NCBI RefSeq assembly: GCF_023898315.1
Contig: NC_064621.1
Coordinates: 14,754,501-14,818,500, forward strand
Direction: 5' to 3'
DNA length: 64,000 nt
Source of the DNA: Schistocerca nitens
Taxonomy: Eukaryota > Arthropoda > Insecta > Orthoptera > Acrididae
Positions 22,919 through 35,403 of this stretch are shown here, piece after piece. Under the pieces are notes generated by a model. That model was not told where the DNA came from. It worked only from the letters and a program-made list of their open reading frames with translations, and made no database searches. The position numbers and the translations under genes are program-made. Positions within the stretch are counted from its first letter, which is position 1, and each line of letters begins with the position of its first letter.

Positions 22919-23621
22919 TGTAGTGCCCCGAGAATTTTTTGAAAGTCTGGAGACACTTGTGTTCCATCCATTTTGAACACATGTTATTTTAAAGGATTAT
23001 TAAGGATGAGCATGGGATACTGCACTCATTTATTGTTTGTGCAGGCGAAACTGGAAGGGAGATAATTCGTCGTCACTGGCAAGTGTTCAGCGCAACCTGT
23101 CAAGAATAAGCAAATACGCCCCAGAAACTCCGTGGCCAGCTGCAAACAGTAATGTAGCATTGTATTGTTAAAAAACAAATGGAGAGACTTGAAATAGTGA
23201 CTGTTTATTAGACATTGAACTGCTGTTGAGAGTACATGGACTGGATGTGGATAGTCAGCCACGATAAAAGCTTATGTATAAATTGTGTTCAAAAATGTGT
23301 AATTAACTTATTCTGGGTGCCCGGTAATGTGTGGGCTTATGTCATGAAGTTTAAATGTTTTTTTGTACAAAGTGGAAATAAATATGTTCTGGTGCACTGA
23401 ATGATATTCCAAGGGTAGTGTATTTTTTAAATAAGAAGAGAGAGAGAGAATGAGAGAGTGAAAATTTCCCCTTCCTAGCAGTGAAATCTTCGGTGAAGCA
23501 TCCTGTGCTAGCAGAAGACATCAGCACTGCAAGAAAGCAGAACCAGCATTCTTCAACAACCAAGTCCACAAATGTGTTTAAGCTGTATAGAGAGAGCTTA
23601 ACATTACACTGGGCCACTGCA
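22919..23621 (+). repeat. 5' LTR of Gypsy-B
   Basis: 703 bases from TGTAGTGCCCCGAG to GGGCCACTGCA. It is homologous to 35752-36323 along its whole length but contains about 125 bases (around 23020-23145) that the 3' LTR lacks. Probable primer-binding region at TGTGGCAACTG just after its end. Confidence 0.9.
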
Positions 23622-23825
23622 AGAATGTGGCAACTGTAAAGAAAGGACCTGAGGAAAAAGGGGAAATATTAAAGAAGTTATAAGAAAAAGAAAAAAAACA
23701 GTTGGGAGTTGCCATAGCAACCTATAACAGCGAGGCTGAAGAGCGATTCCACGATACTTATCCAGAAATATTGTGTTGATAAATGGTGAAATGATTAAGG
23801 GAATCAAGAAAATCACACAACGCTG

Positions 23826-24066
23826 CAGTTAATCTCAAATCGCTGACGCCGCAATCTACAAATGCTGACGCCGCCGTACACCAATGCTGACACCACCATA
23901 CACCAACGCCAATGTCGCATCACACCAACGCCGAAGCCGCCGTCCACATAAACCGATGCCGTCGTCCACCTACGCCGACGCCGCCATCCACCTAAGCCAA
24001 CGCCGCCGTCCATCGACGCTGACGCCACTGTACACCGGTGCCGACGACGCGTTACACCGACACCGG
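23826..24066 (+). repeat. Degenerate GC-rich minisatellite in the Gypsy-B leader
   Basis: Around ten imperfect units of roughly 20-25 bases built on GACGCCGCCGTCCACC. It is strikingly GC-rich against an AT-rich surrounding. It lies in the leader between the 5' LTR and gag, where it is unlikely to be coding because frames break. Confidence 0.8.
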
Positions 24067-24137
24067 GTGAGCTACTACTGACCTTTGATTGTTTGTGAAG
24101 TGTGGGGGGTTGTGGAAATAAGCGAGTGTACTTTTAA

Positions 24138-25550
24138 TGATAACTAGATTAAAGGCAAAACAAAACACAATGGAGAAAGAACATCAATCCATAGAGTCTG
24201 TTGGGGCTATGGGAATTTAAAAACAGGGGCCAGATTTAGGCGAAGGTTTATCAAAGCACAGTTTGAATCACAGAACACAAAACAGGACGAACTGAAGGCA
24301 GAATTAAACTCTAAGTTAGATTTGCAAAACACAAAACTAGAGGCTCAAGTTAATATCCCTAGTAATCAGATGCAAGAATGGAAAAAAAGAGTTTTCTGAT
24401 ACCCTGAGAGAACAGACAAATATTTTATTTACGGATTTAGAACAAAGAAATGAAGCTCATCTAAAAGAATTAGTTCAAAAATTAGAATACGATGTAGACT
24501 GTAAATGTAGTAATTTGGAAACACAATTTAATGAAAAATACGACTCTTTGAAAAATGTATGTAATGTTACATTTGATGTGGTCGAACGAGAATTAACTAC
24601 GCTAAAAACCAATGTCCAGAAACAAGATAAGTTGCTCCCCTAGTACAGGCGCAAATTTCAGCGGTCAAATTACCATAGAACAGAACTTCAAAGAAAAGTT
24701 AATGACTGCAGAGCTTATGAATTTGAATGGCTTAGAAGAACAAGTAGAAGAATTAAGAGGACGAAAGGTTGAAGAGAAACTAAGTGCTGATATCTCTTCG
24801 CCTATAGTAACTTCTGATTTAGATAACACCAAGAAAGTCTTAGAAATGTTGAGGAAAGAATTCAAGCTTATGCAGTAGGAACTAGAGAAAGGTACAGTTT
24901 CCCAAAGTATTATATTAAATAAGGACATGATAACTGATTTGCAATGGGGATCAAATTCAGGCTTTTCGAGACAGTTTCCTAAATTCAAACCAGATGGGGA
25001 GGTACACCCCACCCATTTCTTAAAATGGTTTAACCAAGCCATACCTAAAAGTTGGGAGGATGCTAAGAAAATAGAGTTTGCAGTAGGTTATTTGGAGGGT
25101 GAAGCTTCAGAATGGGGCACAGTAAATATTGAAAACTTCACATCCTGGGAAGATTTTCAGAGAAAGTTTAAGGAAAAATATTGGTCTTCAAGTGCACAAG
25201 AGAAGTTGATCTCAGATTTGTAGGATCCTAAAATACTATAGTAATGCCTGGGGTACAATGCGCAAGTATTTTAACTGGCATTTGACAAGGGTGAAATATT
25301 TAGATCGACAATGGAAGAAGAGGGGTTAATTAGAATTTTAATAAGATGTCTACCTACTTATGCTAGAAAAGATATTCTATGCAGTGGGTGGGAAACGGTG
25401 GAGGAACTGTTATTCTTTGTAGATGCACTCAATGGAATCAATAAAGACAGGAACGAGAACTTGCATGCACAAGAAAATCTGAATTTTTGGAGGAATAATA
25501 TGAATAATAATAACCAGTCAAAGCCTTATGAATCCAATCTTGCCTGAGTC
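24138..25550 (+). pseudogene. Gypsy-B gag remnant
   Basis: Decayed gag. An N-terminal Lys/Glu-rich, probably coiled-coil segment in shifting frames (24138-24880) is followed by a capsid-like region. That region has open pieces 24927-25223 (SRQFPKFKPDGEVHPTHFL ... WNTVN-like GEASEWGTV ... WEDFQRKFKEKYW) and 25311-25547. Stops at about 24642, 24880 and 25223. No zinc knuckle is seen. The identification rests on the capsid pattern F-x-W-x-F-x-x-K-F and on its position before pol. Confidence 0.72.
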
Positions 25551-25649
25551 CACTGACGTAGCAAGAATGTAAATAGAGGGGTTGCTCATGAGGACCATTA
25601 ATGTCCAACCTTGGTCCGGTAACTACGCAGGAATTCGTGCCCAGCAACA

Positions 25650-27066
25650 GCTGTGGAACAGGGGGTAACGCAGTTCCAACGTTTGGAAATCATCCCATGG
25701 TTGCTACCCATGAGGAAAACGTGGAGCAATCTGGACACAGGGAGGGACCCAGGTCATCGAAATACACTGAGAGGCCTAAACAAGAAGGTACAGGTTTCCT
25801 TTATGCATAAAGTACCTACCAAGGAGTGGCTACTGCTGGAAGAAGCAGACAAAATAGCTACACCACCACAACCTATTATAACAGGAGACATAGAAAACCA
25901 CAAAGTAGACATATTCATCAATTTTGGTAGTGACGTATCACTTATTTCTAAGGAATACTTTCATACATTAAAAACTAAAAGTAATTTACCTGTTTTACCA
26001 GTAACTGGGGTATACGTAGTTGGTATAACTGGAAATAAGAGTAAGATTGTTAAATACGAAACCTTGGCACACTGCCATATAAGTGATATGACGTTTCAAC
26101 AACCTTTGCTAGTAGTGGAAGACATAAATAGACACATATTGTTTGATTTAGACTGGTTAACTGATTACAATGTTATACTAAATTTTGACGAGAACTGTAT
26201 TTATGTGGGGGAACCCGAGAATAAACATTGCATTAAGTTTGTGATGGACAGCAATATGTATAATCAAACATCTGAACACCAAAGATTACAACTAACCGCG
26301 TCAGCTCAGTTGTCTCCTGAGATAGAGTTAACTAATACTGCATGTCCACAAGACGACTTTCACAGAAAGGTAAGTGAATCTGAAGTGTTAAATATTGAAC
26401 AGCAAACGGATTTAGTGCGAATTTTGTGTAAATACCATTCAGTATTTCCAGAGAATCTGGGTACCGTTAGCGATAATGTTTCCAAATTTAAGATTAAGGA
26501 TGAGACTCCATTTTTTTTGCAAACCATACCCTATACCTATAAGTCTTAAAGAAGCAGTTAGGGAGGATATTAATAAAATGATTGATCAAGATATAATAGA
26601 AAGAAGTATTTATTAACTAAATTTAAGGATGCCCAGTATTTTAGCTCTGTTGATCCGATGGCTGGGTACTGGCAAATCCCGTTACATCCCGATTCAAAAA
26701 AGTAAACTGCTTTTTTGTTCGACGAAAAATCTCACCACTTTGATATACTACCTTTTGGACTAAATATATCAGTATCGGTATTTATAAGAGCACTTGATAA
26801 GGCTATTGGATGAGAGTTATTGAAAGAACTAGTTATTTATGTGGATGACATCTTGATTATTTCACCTACTTGGGAAGAATATTGTAGGACATTGAAATAA
26901 ACTTTGGACCGATTTAAGGAAAAGGGTATCACCCTAAAGTTAAGCAGATCTCACTTTGTGAGGCAGGAATTAAAGTTTTTAGGACACATTGTGGGAGTAA
27001 AAGACATTTAACCAGACCCAGAGAGAATCGAGGCTATTAAAAACTGTCCATCTCCTCAAGCTTAAG
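25650..27066 (+). pseudogene. Gypsy-B pol remnant: protease and RT
   Basis: Open piece 25653-26549 contains the retropepsin fold, but its catalytic DTG has become NFG (FINFGSDVSLISKEYF), so the protease is dead. Downstream, in broken frames, comes RT: VDPMAGYWQIPLHPDSKK, FDILPFGLN, LVIYVDDILIIS with the active-site aspartates, and KFLGHIVG, ending near 27066 (CPSPQA). Several stops interrupt it (26550, 26616, 26703, 26811, 26899, 27009). RNase H and integrase are missing, so pol was cut short before the PLE array arrived or has been lost. Confidence 0.85.
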
Positions 27067-27849
27067 CTAAAGGAACAAGGGGGGAATGAAGTGTATATCC
27101 ACCTCTGTTCATAGCTTTAGCAGTACAGAGTAATATGAATGGAGATAAAAAGAAATAGATATTAAGGCAGAGGTATCAAGTCAAATAAGTTTCTGATGAA
27201 TAATAGGATTGTGCAGCCCGAATAGCCCGAAGAAAAGAAATAAAGTTACAACCATCGATGAAACAAATTTAGTTATTAAGGCTATATAAGTGAGCTGTAA
27301 GCAATGAACACACGAAGAATTTAAGCAGGTAGGATGAAGTACTCAGGAGGAGGAAAGGAGAGGTAGATAGAAATTTTACCTGGAAATTTTAAATAAAATT
27401 GTGTGCAGAGGAATACGAAAGAGGCAAGACTATGAATCATTGTTAGAGAAGATAGGGAGGGCACATTCAAAAGAGATGAAATGAGAGAAAGAGAGGCAGG
27501 TAGGCAGACCCAGAGGAGGCTGACCTATACTGAGCGAGCAGGGGCACCAAAAAGGGATTGACCTGTACCATAGTTTAGTATAAATGGAAGGTGCATACCT
27601 ACCCAAGGATGAGGAAGAAGATGTTTTCATAGTATCAACCCTTCAACCCTTACATAGACTGGAACCCAAAGGGAAAGGGTGGTATAGTGATCTGAGATTG
27701 TAGTGGAAAGTTTCACCTGGTAAATTTGAATTCTAAAATTTTTTAAATAGAAAAGACAAGTCCTGCCTGAGGAGATAGAAAAAAGAGAAAATCCCCAGTA
27801 CAACTAAACAACTAATTTTTTTCAGACCCGGAAAACTGGTGGTTATCAT
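27067..27849. other. Unassigned Gypsy-B internal sequence
   Basis: Purine-rich sequence between the RT remnant and the PLE array with no protein similarity that I recognise. It is probably the decayed 3' internal region of Gypsy-B. Confidence 0.4.
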
Positions 27850-28767
27850 TGCAACGAAAGTCCTGGTAGGTCGACAGACACACAAACATACACACAAAAT
27901 TCAAGCTTTCGCAACAAACTGTTGCCTCATCAGGAAAGAGGGAAGGAGAGGGAAAGACGAAAGGATGTGGCTTTTAAGGGAGAGGGTAAGGAGTCATTCC
28001 AATCCCGGGAGCGGAAATACTAACCTTAGGCGGAAAAAAGGACGGGTATACACTCGCACACACACACATATCCATCCACACATATACAGACACAAGCAGA
28101 CATATTTAAAGACAAAGAGTTTGGGCAGAGATGTCAGTCGAGGCAGAAGTGCAGAGGCAAAGATGTTGTTGAATGACAGGTGAGGTGTGAGTGGCGGCAA
28201 CTTGAAATTAGTGGACATTGAGGCCTGGTGGATAACGGGAAGAGAGGATATACTGAAGAGCAAGTTCCCATCTCCGGAGCTCAGACAGGTTGGTGTTAGT
28301 GGGAAGTATCCAGATAACCCGGACGGTGTAACACTGTGCCAAGATGTGCTGGCCGTGCACCAAGGCATGTTTAGCCACAGGGTGATCCTCATTACCTACA
28401 AACACTGTCTGCCTGTGTCCATTCATGCGAATGGACAGTTTGTTGCTGGTCATTCCCACATAGAATGCATCACAGTGTAGGCAGGTCAGTTGGTAGATCA
28501 CGTGGGTGCTTTCACACGTGGCTCTGCCTTTGATCGTGTACACCTACCGGGTTACAGGACTGGAGCAGGTGGTAGTGGGAGGGTGCATGGGACAGGTTTT
28601 ACACCGGGGGCGGTTACAAGGGTAGGAGCCAGAAGGTAGGGAAGGTGGTTTGGGGATTTCATAGGGATGAACTAAGAGGTTACGAAGGTTAGGTGGACGG
28701 CGGAAAGACACTCTTGGTGGAGTGGGGAGGATTTCATGAAGGATGGATCTCATTTCAGGGCAGGATA
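27850..28767 (-). mobile_element. Penelope-like element family 2, 5'-truncated fragment (2a)
   Basis: Minus-strand 3' part of a PLE. It holds the terminal noncoding region (AAGCTTTCGCAACAAACTG complement), then the GIY-YIG endonuclease (VIYQLTCLHCDAFYVGMTS, RMNGHRQTV; open 28208-28543) and part of the linker upstream (28544-28753). It is cut off at 28767, where the plus-strand copy 2b starts. The frame is broken by one stop at 28544-28546, CGG in the other copies and TAG here. Confidence 0.85.
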
Positions 28768-29618
28768 TATAATAGAGGGAAACATTCCACGTGGGAAAAA
28801 TATGATATGTGTGGATGGATATGTGCGTGTGTATACCCGTCCTTTTTTCCCCCTAAGGTAAGTCTTTCCGCTCCCAGGATTGGAATGACTCCTTACCCTC
28901 TCCCTTAAAACCCACATCCTTCATGCACATCGCTGTCTACCAACCCAAGTTCACCACAGGATCAACTTAACCAACACTTTTTCGCCTTTTTTCATACCAG
29001 AGTTCCAGTTACTTTCTATTTCACCCTTATCTCTCCCCATATATTTTTATCTTTCATTTTCATTTCAACCTCATGTTACACTTTCCACCTTCTAATACCA
29101 TGTCACCCTCACAACACCCCCACAACGACCCCATTAAGTTTTATTTACATTCCCTCCGCAAACATGCCTTCACCCTAGCCAGATTACGCTCGCATATATT
29201 ATTTTCTCAGGCTTGTCTGACATTTGGCATAACCCCCAAAGGCCTCACACTTAAAGTTAGGACATCTCTGAACAAACTCTTTGTCTTTAAATGTGTCAGC
29301 TTGTGTCTGTATATGTGTGGATGGATATGTGTGTGTGTGCGAGTGTATACCTGTCCTTTTTTCCCCCTAAGGTAAGTCTTTCCGCTCCCGGGATTGGAAT
29401 GACTCCTTACCCTCACCCTTAAAACCCACATCCTTTCGTCTTTCCCTCTCCTTCCCTCTTTCCTGATGAGGCAACAGTTTGTTGCGAAAGCTTGAATTTT
29501 ATGTGTATGTTTCTGTTTGTTTGTGTGTCTGTCGACCTGCCAGGACTTACATTTGGTAAGTCACATCATCTTTGTTTTTAGATATATTTTTCCTACGTGG
29601 AATGTTTCCCTCTACTAT
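28768..29618 (+). mobile_element. Penelope-like element family 2, internally deleted miniature copy (2b)
   Basis: Plus strand. It begins AGAGGGAAACATTCCACGTG (28775), the inverse of its own right end (CACGTGGAATGTTTCCCTCT form at 29594-29615), as known for the short inverted repeats of Penelope. A repeated leader containing TAAGGTAAGTCTTTCCGC follows, then the first about 60 codons of the PLE protein (MLHFPPSNTM ... FGITPKGLTLKV, 29073-29262). The sequence then jumps directly to the terminal repeat at about 29263. All of RT and endonuclease is missing. Only the ends and N-terminus remain, a miniature derivative of about 850 bases. Confidence 0.8.
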
Positions 29619-29620
29619 AA

Positions 29621-29621
<1 letters not shown>

Positions 29622-29710
<89 letters not shown>
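29622..29710. repeat. (TA)n microsatellite between PLE copies
   Basis: About 44 perfect AT units lying exactly between the right end of PLE copy 2b and the 3' end of copy 2c. Confidence 0.95.
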
Positions 29711-29714
<4 letters not shown>

Positions 29715-32700
29715 GCGAAACATTCCACGTGAGAAAAATATATGTAAAAACAAAGAGATGTGACTTACCGAACGAAAGTGCTGGCAGGTCGATAGACACA
29801 CAAACAAACACAAACACACACACAAAATTCAAGCTTTCGCTACAAACTGTTGCCTCATCAGCAAAGAGGGGAAGGAGAGGGAAAGACGAAAGGATGTGGG
29901 TTTTAAGGGAGAGGGTAAGGAGTCATTCCAATCCCGGGAGCGGAAAGACTTACCTTAGGGGGAAAAAAGGACAGGTATACACTCGCACACACGCACATAT
30001 CCATCCACACATATACACACACAAGCAGACATATTTAAAGACAAAGGGTTTGGGCAGAGATGTCAGTCGAGGCGGAAGTGAAGAGGCAAAGATGATGTTG
30101 AATGACAGGTGAGGTATGAGTGGCGGCAACTTGAAATTAGCGGAGATTGAGGCCTGGTGGGTAACGGGAAGAGAGGATATATTGAAGAGCAAGTTCCCAC
30201 CTCCAGAGTTCGGATAGGTTGGTGTTGGTGGGAAGTATCCAGATAACCCGGACGGTGTAACACTGTGCCAAGATGTGCTGGCCGTGCACCAAGGCATGTT
30301 TAGCCACAGGGTGATCCTCATTACCAACAAACACTGTCTGCCTGTGTCCATTCATGCGAATGGACAGTTTGTTGCTGGTTATTCCCACATAGAATGCATC
30401 ACAGTGTAGCCAGGTCAGTTGGTAAATCACGTGGGTGCTTTCACATGTGGCTCTGCCTTTGATCGTGTACACCTTCCGGGTTACAGGACTGGAGTAGGTG
30501 GTAGTGGGAGGGTGCATGGGACAGGTTTTACACCGGGGGCGGTTACAAGGATAGGAGCCAGAGGGTAGGGAAGGTGGTTTGGGGATTTCATAGGGATGAA
30601 CTAACAGGTTACGAAGGTTAGGTGGACGGCGGAAAGACACTCTTGGTGGAGTGGGGAGGATTTCATGAAGGATGGATCTCATTTCAGGGCAGGATTTGAG
30701 GAAGTCGTATCCCTGCTGGAGAGCCACATTCAGAGTCTGGTCCAGTCCCGGAAAGTATCCTGTCACAAGTGGGGCACTTTTGTGGTTCTTCTGTGGGGGA
30801 TTCTGGGTTCGAGGGGATGAGGAAGTGGCTCTGGTTATTTGCTTCTGTACCAGGTCGGGAGGGTAGTTGCGAGATGCGAAAGCTGTTGTCAGGTTGTTGG
30901 CGTAATGGTTCAGGGATTCCGGACTGGAGCAGATTCGTTTGCCACGAAGACCTAGGCTGTAGGGAAGGAACTGTTTGATGTGGAATGGGTGGCAGCTGTC
31001 ATAATGCAGATACTGTAGCTTGTTGGTGGGTTTGATGTGGACGGACGTGTGAAGCTGGCCATTGGACAGGTGGAGGTCAACGTCAAGGAAACTGGCATGG
31101 GATTTGGAGTAGGACCAGGTGAATCTGATGGAACCAAAGGAACTGAGGTTGGAGAGGAAATTCTGAAGTTCTTCTTCACTGTGAGTCCAGATCATGAAGA
31201 TGTCATCAATAAATCTGTACCAAACTTTGGGTTGGCAGGCCTGGGTAACCAAGAAGGCTTCCTCTAAGCAACCCAAGAATAGGTTGGCGTACGAGGGGGC
31301 CATCCTGGTACCCATGGCTGTTCCCTTTAATTGTTGGTATGTCTGGCCTTCAAAAGTGAAGAAGTTGTGGGTCAAGATGAAGCTGGCTGAGGTGATGAGG
31401 AAAGAGGTTTTACGTAGGGTGGCAGGTGATCGGCATGAAAGGAAGTGCTCCATCGCAGCGAGGCCCTGGACGTGCGGAATATTTGTGTATAAGGAAGTGG
31501 CATTAATGGTTACAAGGATGGTTTCCGGGGGTAACAGATTGGGTAAGGATTCCAGGCGTTCAAGAAAGTGGTTGGTGTCTTTGATGAAGGATGGGAGACT
31601 GCATGTAATGGGTTGAAGGTGTTGATCTACGTAGGCAGAGATACGTTCTGTGGGGGCTTGGTAACCAGCTACAGTGGGGCGGCCGGGATGATTGGGGTTG
31701 TGGATTTTAGGAAGAAGGTAGAAGGTAGGGGTGCAGGGTGTCGGTGGGGTCAGGAGGTTGATGGAGTCAGGTGAAAGGTTTTGCAGGGGGCCTAAGGTTC
31801 TGAGGATTCCTTGAAGCTCCGCCTGGACATCGTGAATGGGGTTACCTTGGCAAACTTTGTATGTGGTGTTGTCTGAAAGCTGACGCAGTCCCTCAGCCAC
31901 ATACTCCCGACGATCAAGTACCATGGTCGTGGAACCCTTGTCCGCCGGAAGAATGACGATGGATCGGTCAGCCTTCAGATCACGGATAGCCTGGGCTTCA
32001 GCAGTGGTGATGTTGGGAGTAGGATTAAGGTTTTTTAGAAGGATTGAGATGCAAGGTTGGAAGTCAGAAATTCCTGGAAGGTTTCGAGAGGGTGATTTTG
32101 AGGAAGAGGAGGTGGGTCCCGCTGCGACGGAGGACGGAACTGTTCCAGGCAGGGTTCAATTTGGATGGTGTTTTGGGGAGTTGGATCATTAGGAGTAGGA
32201 TTAGGATCATTTTTCTTCGTGACAAAGTGATATTTCCAGCAGAGAGTACGGGTGTAGGACAGTAAATCTTTGACGAGGGCTGTTTGGTTGAATCTGGGAG
32301 TGGGGCTGAAGGTGAGGCCTTTGGATAGGACAGAGGTTTCGGATTGGGAGAGAGGTTTGGAGGAAAGGCTAACTACTGAATTGGGGTGTTGTGGTTCCAG
32401 GTTGTGTTGATTGGAATTTTGAGGTTTTGTAGGGAGTGGAGCTGGAAGTGGGAGATTGAGTAGATGGGAGAGACTGGGTTGGTGTGCAATGAGAGGAGGT
32501 TGAGGTTTGCTGGAAAGGTTGTGGGTTGTGAAGGGTGAGTGAGTTGCCTTTCCGGAGGTGGGAAACCAGGAGATTGGATAGTTTTTTGAGGTGGAGGGTG
32601 GCATGCTGTTCTAATTTACGGTTGGCCTGTAGGAGGATGCTCTGAACAGCCGGTGTGGATGTGGGAGAGGAAAGATTAAGGACTTTTATTAAGGATAGGA

Positions 32701-33100
32701 GTTGACGGGTGTGTTCATTGGCTGAGTTGATGTGTAGGTGAAGGATTAGGTGGGTGAGGGCAATGGATTGTTCAGTTTGTAACTGGTATAGGGACTGATG
32801 GAAAGAAGGGTTGCAGCCAGAGATGGGAACTTTAAGTGTGAGGCCTTTGGGGGTAATGCCAAATGTCAGACAAGCCTGAGAAAATAGAATATGGGAGCGT
32901 AATCTGGATAGGGCGAAGGCATGTTTGAGGAGGGAATGTAAATAAAACTTAATGGGGTCGTTGTGAGGGTGTTGTGAGGGTGACATGGTATTAGAAGGTG
33001 GAAAGTGTAACATGAGGCTGAAATGAAAATGAAAATAAAAATATATGGGAAGAGATAAAGGTGGACTGGAAAGTAACTGGAGATCTGGTGTGAAACCTCA
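29711..33100 (-). mobile_element. Penelope-like element family 2, near full-length copy (2c)
   Basis: Minus-strand PLE with its 3' end at 29711 (AGAGCGAAACATTCC) and 5' sequence extending to about 33100, the longest PLE copy in the window. It contains the leader, N-terminal region and the complete RT-GIY-YIG gene with a few frameshifts. It abuts the plus-strand copy 2d head to head at about 33100. Confidence 0.9.
30137..33013 (-). pseudogene. PLE family 2 RT-GIY-YIG protein (copy 2c), frameshifted
   Basis: From M (33011-33013) the N-terminal domain is open to 32369 and includes the FGITPKGLTL signature. The frame shifts near 32600 and continues to 32035 (LSKGLTFSPTPRFNQTALVKD, a PLE N-terminal signature). 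A one-base T loss near 32050, judged against copy 48951-51285, shifts it again. From there the RT and nuclease are open for 595 codons (31924-30137) plus upstream codons: LLPKIHNPNHPGRP, QLKGTAMGTRMAPSYANLF, WYRFIDDIF with both catalytic aspartates, and at the C-terminus VIYQLTWLHCDAFYVG with RMNGHRQTV (GIY-YIG). The catalytic half is therefore intact; only the N-terminal part is broken. Before the GIY-YIG is a CxxC-type segment (CNRPRCKTCPMH), typical of PLE linkers. Confidence 0.9.
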
Positions 33101-35397
33101 CCACTGCTGAAGCCCAGGCTATCCGTGATCTGAAGGCTGACCGATCCATCGTCATTCGTCCAGCGGAAAAGGGTTCCACGACCGTGGTACTTGATCATCG
33201 GGAGTATGTGGCTGAGGGACTGCGTCAGCTTTCAGACAACACCACATACAATGTTTGCCAAGGTAACCCCATTCCCGATGTCAAGGCGGAGCTGCAAGGA
33301 ATCCTCAGAACCTTAGGCCCCCTGCAAAACCTTTCACCTGACTCCATCAACCTCCTGACCCCACCGAAACCCCGCACCCATACCTTCTACCTTCTTCCTA
33401 AAATCCACAAACCCAATCATCCCGGCCGCCCCATTGTAGCTGGTTACCAAGCCCCCACAGAACGTATCTCTGCCTACGTAGATTAACACCTTCAACCCAT
33501 TACATGCAGTCTCCCATCCTTCATCAAAGACACCAACCACTTTCTCGAACGCATGGAATCCTTACCCAATCTGTTACCCCCGGAAACCATCCTTGTAACC
33601 ATTAATGCCACTTCCTTATACACAAATATTCCGCACGTCCAGGAACTCGCTGCAATGGAGCACATCCTTTCACGCCGATCACCTGCCATCCTACCTAAAA
33701 GTCTTTCCTCATCACCTTAGCCAGCTTCATCTTGACCCACAACTTCTTCACTTTTGAAGGCCAGACATACCAACAATTAAAGGGAACAGCCATGGGTACC
33801 AGGATGGCCCCCTCGTACGCCAACCTATTCTTGGGTTGCTTAGAGGAAGCCTTCTTGGTTACCCAGGCCTGCCAACCCAAAGTTTGGTACAGATTTATTG
33901 ATGACATCTTCATGATCTGGACTCACAGTGAAGAAGAACTTCAGAATTTCCTCTCCAACCTCAGTTCCTTTGGTTCCATCAGATTCACCTGGTCCTACTC
34001 CAAATCCCATGCCACTTTCCTTGACGTTGACCTCCACCTGTCCAATGGCCAGCTTCACACGTCCGTCCACATCAAACCCACCAACAAGCTACAGTACCTG
34101 CATTATGACAGCTGCCACCCATTCCACATCAAACGGTTCCTTCCCTACAGCCTAGGTCTTCGTGGCAAACGAATCTGCTCCAGTCCGGAATCCCTGAACC
34201 ATTACACCAACAACCTGACAACAGCTTTCGCATCTCGTAACTACCCTCCCGACCTGGTACAGAAGCAAATAACCAGAGCTACTTCCTCATCCCCTCGAAC
34301 CCAGAATCCCCCACAGAAGAACCACAAAAGTGCCCCACTTGTGACAGGATACTTTCTGGGACTGGACCAGACTCTGAATGTGGCTCTCCAGCAGGGATAC
34401 GACTTCCTCAAATCCTGCCCTCAAATGAGATCCATCCTTCATGAAATCCTCCCCACTCCACCAAGAGTGTCTTTCCGCCGTCCACCTAACCTTCGTAACC
34501 TGTTAGTTCATCCTTATGAAATCCCCAAACCACCTTCCCTACCCTCTGGCTCCTATCCTTGTAACCGCCCCCGGTGTAAAACCTGTCCCATGCACCCTCC
34601 CACCACCACCTACTCCAGTCCTGTAACCCGGAAGGTGTACACGATCAAAGGCAGAGCCACATGTGAAAGCACCCACGTGATTTACCAACTGACCTGGCTA
34701 CACTGTGATGCATTCTATGTGGGAATGACCAGCAACAAACTGTCCATTCGCATGAATGGACACAGGCAGACAGTGTTTGTTGGTAATGAGGATCACCCTG
34801 TGGCTAAACATGCCTTGGTGCACGGCCAGCACATCTTGACACAGTGTTACACCGTCCGGGTTATCTGGATACTTCCCACCAACACCAACCTATCCGAACT
34901 CCGGAGATGGGAACTTGCTCTTCAATACATCCTCTCTTCCCGTCACCCACCAGGCCTCAATCTCCGCTAATTTCAAGTTGCCGCCACTCATACCTCACCT
35001 GTCATTCAACATCATCTTTGCCTCTTCACTTCCGCCTCGACTGACATCTCTGCCCAAACCCTTTGTCTTTAAATATGTCTGCTTGTGTGTGTATATGTGT
35101 GGATGGATATGTGCGTGTGTGCGAGTGTATACCTGTCCTTTTTTCCCCCTAAGGTAAGTCTTTCCGCTCCCGGGATTGGAATGACTCCTTACCCTCTCCC
35201 TTAAAACCCACATCCTTTCGTCTTTCCCTCTCCTTCCCCTCTTTGCTGATGAGGCAACAGTTTGTAGCGAAAGCTTGAATTTTGTGTGTGTGTTTGTGTT
35301 TGTTTGTGTGTCTATCGACCTGCCAGCGCTTTCGTTCGGTAAGTCACATCTCTTTGTTTTTACATATATTTTTCTCACGTGGAATGTTTCCCTCTAT
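33100..35397 (+). mobile_element. Penelope-like element family 2, right arm of inverted dimer (2d)
   Basis: Plus-strand copy, 5' truncated at about 33100 (starts at TTAEAQAIRDLKADRS), with its right end at 35397 (CACGTGGAATGTTTCCCTCT form) followed by (TA)n. It mirrors copy 2c almost base for base over about 2.3 kb and forms a long inverted repeat with it. Confidence 0.9.
33103..34970 (+). pseudogene. PLE family 2 RT-GIY-YIG (copy 2d), one nonsense and one frameshift
   Basis: Open from the truncated start to a TAA at 33484-33486 (CAA in the sister copies). A frameshift follows at about 33700, then it is open from 33732 to 34970, with WYRFIDDIF and the complete GIY-YIG domain. In the LPADKG motif two residues differ: it reads RPAEKGSTTVV. 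Not functional as a whole. Confidence 0.87.

Positions 35398-35403
<6 letters not shown>

Noticed and set aside
29517..29825. Open frames made of repeated Tyr-Ile
   Set aside because: Translation of the (TA)n microsatellite.
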